In this document: positions 12,822-19,070 of the stretch, one piece after another
Position numbering within the stretch: position 1 is the first letter of the stretch
Layout of the letters: every line of letters begins with the position of its first letter
Virus record (IMG/VR): IMGVR_UViG_3300036861_000380
Span: 1-40,368 of that record
Reading direction: 5' to 3' (one strand)
DNA from: a virus
Length of the DNA stretch: 40,368 nt
Made by a program: the position numbers and the translations under genes
The notes under the pieces: model-generated
What the model was told of the DNA's origin: nothing
The model's database searches: none
Seen by the model: only the letters and a program-made list of their open reading frames with translations

Positions 12822-13460
12822 ATGAACCACCCGAATTGCAGGGATCTCGCCGGGCAGAAATTTGGCCTTTGGACGGTTATTCACCGCGCTGGCTCTGAAG
12901 CAGGAAGTGGCAGTGCCACATGGAGTTGTATTTGTGCCTGCGGGGAAATTCGGATAGTTCGAGGGTCGAAACTGAGATTGGGCGAAACTACATCTTGTGG
13001 CTGCAATCAGCCAAAACTTGCCCGCATCAATGGAACTACGCACGGAATGACTAACTCTTCTACTTACAGAGCTTGGCACGGAATGATCGATCGTTGCGAA
13101 AATACAAAAAACGAAAGTTATGAATGTTATGGCGGGCGCGGTATTGGCGTATGCATACGCTGGCGGAATTCCTTTGAAAACTTCTTGAAAGATATGGGGC
13201 CCCGTCCAGCTAAGCATTCCATTGATCGCATTGATAATAACGAAGACTACAAGCCTGATAATTGTCGATGGGCTACGCTGACACAACAGGCGAGAAATAA
13301 ACGGATCACCATCCGTCTCTTCTTCAACGGAGAGACTCGCAGCCTTCCTGAATGGTGCGAAGTAACAGGATTCTCCTATGCGTGTCTTCATGGGAGATAC
13401 CAAAATGGATGGTCCATTGATCGGATGCTCACCCAAAAGCCTCAATTGCGGTCGAAATAA
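12822..13460 (+). CDS. HNH homing endonuclease inserted in the endolysin 3' end
   Basis: This 212-residue protein runs opposite to its neighbours. An N-terminal domain opens with DLAGQKFGLWTVI and has Cys pairs (CICACG, SCGC; about 35-60) like a zinc-binding module. An HNH core follows: YGGRGIGVCIRW, NFLKDMGPRP, KHSIDRIDNNEDYKPDNCRW (about 104-150). The C-terminal GETRSLPEWCEVTGFSYACL is a NUMOD-like helix-turn-helix. It should cut a specific site and copy itself into endolysin genes that lack it. It is clearly more AT-rich than its surroundings. Its last 11 codons overlap the endolysin end on the other strand. It starts near-leaderless, with only a weak ribosome site. Confidence 0.9.
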   Translation: MNHPNCRDLAGQKFGLWTVIHRAGSEAGSGSATWSCICACGEIRIVRGSKLRLGETTSCGCNQPKLARINGTTHGMTNSSTYRAWHGMIDRCENTKNESYECYGGRGIGVCIRWRNSFENFLKDMGPRPAKHSIDRIDNNEDYKPDNCRWATLTQQARNKRITIRLFFNGETRSLPEWCEVTGFSYACLHGRYQNGWSIDRMLTQKPQLRSK

Positions 13461-13896
13461 CGCGCGCTAACCATCCTTTCCCGAAATATTCGAATGTCGG
13501 AAGTTTCGCGAGCATCAAAATACGCTCGGTCGAGAGCGCGGGGACGACCGCCGTAGGGACCCGTGCAAGGCGCAAGGTCTGTGATCCCATGGTTCCATCC
13601 ACCTGCGCACCGATCGCCCGCTGTAGCCCGCGGATAGCCCCTCCCACGCCTGAATTGACGGCATAGTCGAGCAGCGCGAAAGACACCTCATCGGGCAGCT
13701 CGTCGCCGTGGATCTTCTCCCAATAATCCGAGTGGTAAAGCTCGGCCGCCTGCGCCTGGGTGAGATTACGGATATCCAGTTGCGGATAAGCCCGTTGACT
13801 GATTCCATACTGAGTAAGGCCACCCGGGTCGGTTGGGTTATCAACGAGCCCGCCTTCCATCTTCAGCACGTGTGCGACTGCGCGGGCGAAGGTCAT
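13429..13896 (-). CDS. Endolysin, glycoside hydrolase family 108
   Basis: This 155-residue protein has the GH108 signature: VAHVLKMEGG with catalytic Glu 14, then DNPTDPGGLTQYGIS. A C-terminal peptidoglycan-binding domain carries FALLDYAVNSGVGGAIRGLQ (about 73-92). It should cleave glycan strands of the cell wall once the holin acts. No signal peptide is present. The last 18 residues are supplied by a recoded sequence next to the homing endonuclease, while the original end lies 630 bases further on. The start overlaps the stop of the upstream gene (ATGA). Confidence 0.9.
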   Translation of the reverse strand: MTFARAVAHVLKMEGGLVDNPTDPGGLTQYGISQRAYPQLDIRNLTQAQAAELYHSDYWEKIHGDELPDEVSFALLDYAVNSGVGGAIRGLQRAIGAQVDGTMGSQTLRLARVPTAVVPALSTERILMLAKLPTFEYFGKGWLARVISTAIEAFG

Positions 13897-14135
13897 CGTT
13901 GTATCAACTTCGTCAAAGCTTCAACACTCAAACGAGGGTCCGTCATCTCGACAACCTTGAATATGTCCAGGAGAATCTCCCGCGTCATGTCCTCTTTGGT
14001 TTCATAGGACAGCACTTTGATCGGTTCCCCCGAGATGATGGCAATCCGGACCGAATCCAGGGTCACGTACTTTCCTTCCGCCCGGTCGTAGAGCCTGCGA
14101 TTCTGGTACTTGACGTAGTCACGAGGCGCGCTCAT
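13893..14135 (-). CDS. PhaR-type PHB-regulator DNA-binding domain protein
   Basis: Eighty residues resemble the N-terminal domain of polyhydroxyalkanoate accumulation regulators: VKYQNRRLYDRAEGKYVTLD, then SVRIAIISGEPIKVLSYETKEDMTREILL. Bacterial PhaR proteins are longer (about 150-200 residues) and bind DNA and PHB granules; only the first domain is present here. A lysis-region location is unusual. It could regulate late genes or interfere with host storage granules, but no function is shown. It overlaps genes on both sides. Confidence 0.75.
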   Translation of the reverse strand: MSAPRDYVKYQNRRLYDRAEGKYVTLDSVRIAIISGEPIKVLSYETKEDMTREILLDIFKVVEMTDPRLSVEALTKLIQR

Positions 14136-14389
14136 TTACGCTCCAATAGTGTGATGCGCAGTTCATGCTGAGTGCACATGCTGGAGGTCTCGTGGAGGTG
14201 CCCGCGCATTCCAGTGTCGTGCGTTCCGACATCCTCTTTCATCCGCTCTACGTCCCTACTCAAACCTTCAAGTCGCGCCATCATCTGCCGGCACTCCACG
14301 ACGTGACCCCACAGTTGGCTGGCAAAGAACCCCACGATGCCCGTGAGAATCACAACGAGAATCCCAATGGCCCATTGGAGTGTCTCCAT
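14132..14389 (-). CDS. Membrane-anchored coiled-coil protein of the lysis region
   Basis: This encodes 85 residues: an N-terminal hydrophobic helix at 5-27 (WAIGILVVILTGIVGFFASQ), then a helical heptad-like stretch (MMARLEGLSRDVERMKEDV). Shape and position resemble an i-spanin (Rz-like) that anchors in the inner membrane and reaches across the periplasm. No lipobox partner (Rz1) is visible, so spanin is only a possibility. Confidence 0.6.
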   Translation of the reverse strand: METLQWAIGILVVILTGIVGFFASQLWGHVVECRQMMARLEGLSRDVERMKEDVGTHDTGMRGHLHETSSMCTQHELRITLLERK

Positions 14390-14392
14390 CTC

Positions 14393-14584
14393 TCAGCAAT
14401 GGACGGCGACCTGAATCATTGCTGCTAACACGGCTAAATCCGCGTCTGTCACATCACCTGGGGCTTTGTTCACGATCGCATCCACTGCAGTCTTGCAGGG
14501 TGCGGGGAGAGAATCGTAGAGACTCGGATCAGTGACCGTTGGAACGATCGCTGCTCGACGCTGAATTATTATGCCACCTGACAT
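14393..14584 (-). CDS. Small phage protein, 63 residues
   Basis: ATG 14584 was selected because AAGGAG lies 8 bases upstream; the longer frame from 14623 overlaps the neighbouring gene. The sequence has a Gly-Ile-rich start (SGGIIIQRRAAIVPT) and a helical, alanine-rich end. No motif was recognised. The position suggests a minor lysis or virion-associated protein. Confidence 0.6.
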   Translation of the reverse strand: MSGGIIIQRRAAIVPTVTDPSLYDSLPAPCKTAVDAIVNKAPGDVTDADLAVLAAMIQVAVHC

Positions 14585-14585
14585 G

Positions 14586-15074
14586 TTATTTCTCCTTACA
14601 GTTGAGTTCAAGTGCCAAAACATGAGCCTTCGTATCCGCGAAAGGCCCTTGTTGAAATTTAGTCAAAGCATCGTCACGAAGCCAGACCTGCGTCTGAATA
14701 TCTTTCTCGGCGTCATGCAACTTGCTCCACAGGTATAGGCTGGTCAGCACCGAGATGGCTGCCACCGTGGAGATCAACAGCTCGCGTACATCCTTTGGCA
14801 GATGCAAGCGCGTAATCTGCACGGGCGCACTGTTGCCGTGAACCGAGTCATCGGAACAATGCCTCATCTCAGGCTGCTCCATCTCGTGCGTTGCGGTCCA
14901 CAGGTCGTGCTTGGCGGCATGATAGTCTTCGGCATCGGCTCGGTGCGCGGTGGCATCCTCTCCTGTTGTGCTGCGGGCTTTATCATGCTCACGGTCGCCT
15001 GCCATCAGGAGTGCGTCGATGGCCTTCTTGATCGTCTTGAGCTTCAGCCAGATCCATACTCGTTCCATTTCCAC
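14586..15074 (-). CDS. Single-span membrane protein, possible spanin or tail-region factor
   Basis: The start is GTG 15074 (ATG 15068, two codons on, is equally possible), giving 162 residues. It is highly charged and helical for 95 residues, and one clear transmembrane helix lies at 99-116 (LLISTVAAISVLTSLYLW). A short helical C-terminus follows. A mid-protein span with a long cytoplasmic part does not fit a classic spanin. The function is unknown. Confidence 0.6.
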   Translation of the reverse strand: MEMERVWIWLKLKTIKKAIDALLMAGDREHDKARSTTGEDATAHRADAEDYHAAKHDLWTATHEMEQPEMRHCSDDSVHGNSAPVQITRLHLPKDVRELLISTVAAISVLTSLYLWSKLHDAEKDIQTQVWLRDDALTKFQQGPFADTKAHVLALELNCKEK

Positions 15075-15078
15075 TCAC

Positions 15079-15396
15079 TTAGCGTCGATGGCCTTTAGGC
15101 ACGGAATCAACTTGCTCCCATCGGCCTTTCTGCCGGTCCACCTCACTTCTCAACTCCGCGAATTGCTCAGCACTCACGGTTGTCGGTCGATTGGAATACT
15201 CATCGACCTTGTCACTGAGCGCTGCAATCGCAGTCTCGACACTGCCCATGCGGGACTTGAGGTCATGCCACGTAATGGCACCTGTGATCAGGATCGACAA
15301 TCCGCTGATGACCAAACTCGGGTTCCCCCGCACCCAGTGCCAAAATGGTGCCTTCCTTTTGAGAAGGCCAGTAGTGGAATGTTCGTCATCGGTCAT
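15079..15396 (-). CDS. Membrane-anchored coiled-coil protein
   Basis: ATG 15396 gives 105 residues. A basic N-terminus (LLKRKAPFWHWVRG) precedes a span at 26-43 (SLVISGLSILITGAITWH), then a coiled coil (MGSVETAIAALSDKVDEY) and a Gln/Arg-rich end. The layout is i-spanin-like, as for 14132-14389. It follows the tailspike gene by six bases. Confidence 0.6.
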   Translation of the reverse strand: MTDDEHSTTGLLKRKAPFWHWVRGNPSLVISGLSILITGAITWHDLKSRMGSVETAIAALSDKVDEYSNRPTTVSAEQFAELRSEVDRQKGRWEQVDSVPKGHRR

Positions 15397-15402
15397 AATC
15401 GC

Positions 15403-17694
15403 TCATACCGGCAGATTCCGTGTGGGATAACTCGTATCCCGTGGGTCGGTTGGAATAGGTCGTGCCCGAAAAGACACGGTATCGAATATGTTGGTACTGG
15501 TCCCATTACTGCGTAGCCGAAAGGTGATGTTCGTATTGCCCGTGGCGGGTATGAACAGCCCCACCCGCAGCAACTGATACTTGCTACCTCCCGTATGCAC
15601 ATCGGAACTCATGATGGAAGAACCGGTATTGATGAAGATCCGCAGTTCTGCATCCTGGGGATTAACCGCAAAGGCCCACACACTCGCCTCCACGAAGACA
15701 CCAGCTGTTTGCAGCAGATAATCTGTGATCAGCGTGGCGTCCGCATTTGAGCCCAACGTGCCGGCGAATAATTGCATCGCTCCTGCGCTCTTACGATTCG
15801 CACCCGTATAAGCGGTCATCGTGGCGGTGGTGCCATCCTGCGATAGCGTCCAGTTCGCAACTCCGGCATCGAAGGTGGGATTGACCAGAAGCTCATTGTT
15901 CGGGTCGGCAGGGTATTTCGTAGTCACATTCTGGCCGGCCAGCGTAAATCCGGATACGGCTTTCCATCCGGTGAATCCGGAGCCATTGTCACGAAATCCA
16001 AAGCCATCCACGGTCACTTCGCCCTGAACGTTGTTATCCAACATGACGCCATTGTGTTGAACCCGCTGGGTAACGAACCAGCCCGCGGCTATGGAAGCTA
16101 ACGTCACGCCATTATTCGCAGTCGTCGTGATCAGCACTTGGCCAGCGGACTCCGATGAAATCGTGCCATAACCCTGAAATACCTGCGCAGCATTATAGAG
16201 CGCTACACGCGGATAACTGCCCGAGGTTCCGGTTACCCAAGCGGATGCATTCAAGGTACGAGGTGATGTGCCCGATACGGATTGAATCGCGGCATACTGC
16301 CGGTCGTCATAGGCCTTCGTATCGATCTTGACTCCGATGGAGCCGCTTGCAATATAGATCCCATTGAACAATGCCGAAGTAGTCGCAATCATGCCATTGC
16401 CGCGACCATTGTTATAATAGCGCCCTCCTTCGACGGTCACGTTGAAGCAGGACTGAAATGCAGTGATGCCGCTCGCCCAATTGTCATACGCTTCGCAATC
16501 AACGTATTCCAGGTCATAGCAACTCTCCCCGTCCCCGGGTGTGCCTGGAGAGGTCGAATCGGCCGCGATGGTAAAGCCGCCATCCGTGGCACCCCAGACT
16601 ACGCACTGCGCCAATTTGATGGCGTATGAACCCTGATTGATGTTGAATCCATCGGAGCCTCCTTTCAGTGATTCACAGGCAGTGAAATACATGTGATGAC
16701 ATCGAAAACGAAGGACGAGGCTAAATGATCCACTGCCGGGTCCATTCAACGGATACGTGCCTTGGAAGTTGTATCCATTAAAGTTGAAAGTGCAGCCGAT
16801 GAAGCGCAAGTAACTGCAGGTTGCGAACACGGCTCCGGCATTGGCATTGCTATCGAAATGACACCCCGTGGCCGTGCCTTCCACGATATTGGTCAGTTGC
16901 ATCCCGACCAATGCACTATTTTTGACAGTGACCCCGACCAACAGAAAGTCATTGCCGACAACCAGCAGAAATCCGCTCTGGGCTCCAGAGAATGCCGCCT
17001 GATTACCATCGATCGTCCCTGCGTAAATACGGGTACGGACACCGGTGAAGTTCACATGAACGACGAGGCTTGGCCAGCTATTGGCTTTGACCTTGATCGT
17101 GCAGCCATTCATCTGCAGCGTGAGGTCATTGACCGTCATCGTCGTGATAGGCCCACACAGATATGTTTTCCCCTGCGTCCATATTGAATTGGGCGTAGTG
17201 GATTGATTGACGACGGCCGCCCAGCGATTCATGGCGTTGGTATCGTCCGTCACGCCATCGCCAATCGCGCCGTAGCGCAGTGGATCTAATGGCAGGTAGA
17301 TATAATTGGTCGGTGTGACGCTGGCCGCGATTTCAGCAGCCGTGATGGGATAGATGATCTGGCCCAAAAACTGCTGCGTCAGAATGACAACCAAATTGGC
17401 GTAGGTCAGCCCGGAGGCCAATTGGTCTACTGACCAAAACGGATTCGTCGGCGGATCTGTATCACCCTTGGGCGCGAGAACGAACTTGTAGGTCAGCAGT
17501 GGGTCGATCCAAACCTGCGCCTCGCCGCGATAGTTCAGCGGAATCGGATTGGGATTGGGTGTGATCCCGGTCGAATCGGTATAGGTCGCAAGCTTTGTGC
17601 TCGTGCCGGCGATGTAGGTGAACAATAGGCCGCCATCCAACGGCCTATTGTTATTATCGTAGAAGCGCTGAATGGGTAACGGTGAAAGGTTCAT
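15403..17694 (-). CDS. Tailspike with pectate-lyase-type beta-helix
   Basis: This 763-residue protein has an N-terminal domain (1-90) that is shared with the protein encoded at 17710-18642 and is probably the virion-attachment part. A YGAIGDGVTDDTNAMNRWAA motif at about 139-158 is the usual start of right-handed beta-helix tailspikes. The middle is Asn/Gly/Ser-rich and repetitive, as expected for stacked coils. The C-terminus (about 590-763) is a separate beta-sandwich-like domain. It likely binds and degrades a surface polysaccharide. The catalytic residues cannot be placed by eye. Confidence 0.8.
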   Translation of the reverse strand: MNLSPLPIQRFYDNNNRPLDGGLLFTYIAGTSTKLATYTDSTGITPNPNPIPLNYRGEAQVWIDPLLTYKFVLAPKGDTDPPTNPFWSVDQLASGLTYANLVVILTQQFLGQIIYPITAAEIAASVTPTNYIYLPLDPLRYGAIGDGVTDDTNAMNRWAAVVNQSTTPNSIWTQGKTYLCGPITTMTVNDLTLQMNGCTIKVKANSWPSLVVHVNFTGVRTRIYAGTIDGNQAAFSGAQSGFLLVVGNDFLLVGVTVKNSALVGMQLTNIVEGTATGCHFDSNANAGAVFATCSYLRFIGCTFNFNGYNFQGTYPLNGPGSGSFSLVLRFRCHHMYFTACESLKGGSDGFNINQGSYAIKLAQCVVWGATDGGFTIAADSTSPGTPGDGESCYDLEYVDCEAYDNWASGITAFQSCFNVTVEGGRYYNNGRGNGMIATTSALFNGIYIASGSIGVKIDTKAYDDRQYAAIQSVSGTSPRTLNASAWVTGTSGSYPRVALYNAAQVFQGYGTISSESAGQVLITTTANNGVTLASIAAGWFVTQRVQHNGVMLDNNVQGEVTVDGFGFRDNGSGFTGWKAVSGFTLAGQNVTTKYPADPNNELLVNPTFDAGVANWTLSQDGTTATMTAYTGANRKSAGAMQLFAGTLGSNADATLITDYLLQTAGVFVEASVWAFAVNPQDAELRIFINTGSSIMSSDVHTGGSKYQLLRVGLFIPATGNTNITFRLRSNGTSTNIFDTVSFRARPIPTDPRDTSYPTRNLPV

Positions 17695-17709
17695 AGGCGA
17701 GTCTATATG

Positions 17710-18642
17710 TCAAACCAGCATGTATGTGACGGTCCAGCCTGTTGCCAAACCTTTCAGCCCGGAAGCGGTGAAACCGGTAAGATTGTTGTTGATGCCTGTG
17801 CCGAAGGTGATACCTCCTGCGCCTGATTGTACTTGCGCCCACCCGCCGATATTTCCCCCATTATCAAAGAGCATGCAGGCAACCAATGCAGCTCCCGTGG
17901 ATGGCGTTACGACCGCCGGCACCCCGGTCATCGTTAGGGATGTGCTGTTGGATGTCGATGTCCCGCTGGCCCGAAGAATGCAGACCTTGCCGACAATCGC
18001 GTAAGTAACGACAACCGCTCCACTGGCAACTCCCGTAAGCGTTCCAGTGAACGTACCCGTCAGTGGAACGTTACCGCTCGACAAGAGCAGGAAGCTGCCG
18101 CCCTTGTACATGATGACGGCTGTTTGATTGGCTTGTAACTGCCCCGAAGACAATGCGGTGCCATCCTGATTCGTGATACTGACGATGCCCAGTCCATTGA
18201 CATTGATCGTGGAGGCACCGGTGTTGTTGTGTGATGGGACGAAATAGATGACAGTTCCATCGACATAACTGGTGAAATTAGCCACGAAATTCAGTACATA
18301 GGAATTGATGGCGCCCGTATCAACGCCGCCGTAGAGCGTCAGCAGTTGTGAGTTGACGATCTGGTCTACCGACCAGATGGGATTGGTCGGCGGATCGGTA
18401 TCCGTGGGGGGCGCCAGGACGTACTTGTAGGCGGTATTCGGCGGTATCCAGGCTTGTGCCTCGCCGCGGTAGTCCAGAATGATCGGGTTGGCGTTAGGGG
18501 TGCCTCCGGTCGAGTCGGTGTACGTAGCGGTTTTGACGGTTGTGCCGGCTGAATATGTAAAGAGCTTCCCGCCGACCAACGGATTGCCGTTGTTGTCATA
18601 AAAGCGCTGGACGGGCGTTGGACTGAGGGTTTCGGTGGTCAT
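17710..18642 (-). CDS. Tail fibre protein sharing the tailspike attachment domain
   Basis: This encodes 310 residues. Residues 1-90 (QRFYDNNGNPLVGGKLFTY... to DTDPPTNPIWSVDQ) are clearly homologous to the tailspike N-terminus. A fibre-type module follows at about 110-200, with NNTGASTINVNGLG and DGTALSSGQLQANQTAVIMYKG, which I associate with phage tail fibres. A beta-rich receptor-binding-like end follows. It may be an alternative fibre or an adaptor displayed beside the tailspike. It lies 15 bases upstream of the tailspike gene. Confidence 0.75.
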   Translation of the reverse strand: MTTETLSPTPVQRFYDNNGNPLVGGKLFTYSAGTTVKTATYTDSTGGTPNANPIILDYRGEAQAWIPPNTAYKYVLAPPTDTDPPTNPIWSVDQIVNSQLLTLYGGVDTGAINSYVLNFVANFTSYVDGTVIYFVPSHNNTGASTINVNGLGIVSITNQDGTALSSGQLQANQTAVIMYKGGSFLLLSSGNVPLTGTFTGTLTGVASGAVVVTYAIVGKVCILRASGTSTSNSTSLTMTGVPAVVTPSTGAALVACMLFDNGGNIGGWAQVQSGAGGITFGTGINNNLTGFTASGLKGLATGWTVTYMLV

Positions 18643-18687
18643 TGTGTGACCGCCCGCTCAGCTGAGCCCTTTACATCCAGTGCTCGT

Positions 18688-18705
18688 ACAGCAGCAGACT
18701 GCTGT
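18688..18705. other. Hairpin ACAGCAG-CAGA-CTGCTGT
   Basis: A perfect 7-bp inverted repeat with a 4-base loop lies just before the ribosome site of the + strand gene at 18721. No T-run follows, so it is unlikely to be an intrinsic terminator on the + strand. It could be an operator or an mRNA structure near the ribosome site. Confidence 0.4.
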
Positions 18706-18720
18706 CCAAAGGAGTCAATC

Positions 18721-18981
18721 ATGTTCTGGATATTTGCTGCGGTGTTACTAGTCGTCTGCGTCGCCAAACCGAAGTTTGGAATCGCCGTCGCTGCGCTCAT
18801 TGCGTTGGGGTTGTTCGTATTCATGGGCGGGTTGATGCCTGCCCAGCCGCAAGCCCAGCCGCAAGCCGAGCCGATTCCAGTCGCTGAAGCCACGGCCTAC
18901 GATCTGTGTGGGCGCATGCCACTGGGCTCCAGTGATGAAATCCTCTGCATGTTGGATGCGCGTGCTCACGCGATAAAGTAA
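18721..18981 (+). CDS. Moron-like small membrane protein on the opposite strand
   Basis: This encodes 86 residues from ATG 18721, with AAAGGAG at 18708-18714. Two hydrophobic segments (2-16 and 20-38) precede a PAQPQAQPQAEP linker and an acidic tail with two cysteines. It points against the whole late operon and lies between the fibre gene and the ejection-protein gene. That is the usual position of a moron, a gene added to a phage for the benefit of the lysogen or for superinfection control. An antisense frame (18639-18893) is weaker. Function is unknown. Confidence 0.65.
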   Translation: MFWIFAAVLLVVCVAKPKFGIAVAALIALGLFVFMGGLMPAQPQAQPQAEPIPVAEATAYDLCGRMPLGSSDEILCMLDARAHAIK

Positions 18982-19070
18982 AGGTGCAGGATTCGCCCGG
19001 TACCCGCGCAACACTCACCGTGGCGATCGTGACCGCTGTGAGGTTGATGATATGGCCGTTCATCAAACGC

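Noticed and set aside
12744-13445. Leftward 233-residue frame overlapping the homing endonuclease
   Set aside because: Its sequence is a mirror of the HNH gene on the other strand, and only its last 18 codons are meaningful as the displaced endolysin end. It has no ribosome site.
12800-13485. Group I intron in the endolysin gene
   Set aside because: The endonuclease runs on the opposite strand, and the proximal copy carries its own stop codon and complete C-terminus, so splicing is not needed. No intron core was recognised by eye.
18639-18893. Leftward 84-residue frame antisense to the moron-like gene, ending in ATGA overlap with the fibre gene
   Set aside because: The + strand frame has a strong ribosome site and membrane-protein composition. 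The - strand frame has an Ala/Asn/Thr-rich sequence without motif and no good ribosome site, but the ATGA overlap leaves some doubt.
18821-19063. Leftward frame starting MNGHIINLTAVTIATV downstream of the large ejection protein gene
   Set aside because: It overlaps the + strand gene, has only a weak ribosome site and becomes compositionally poor after 40 residues.
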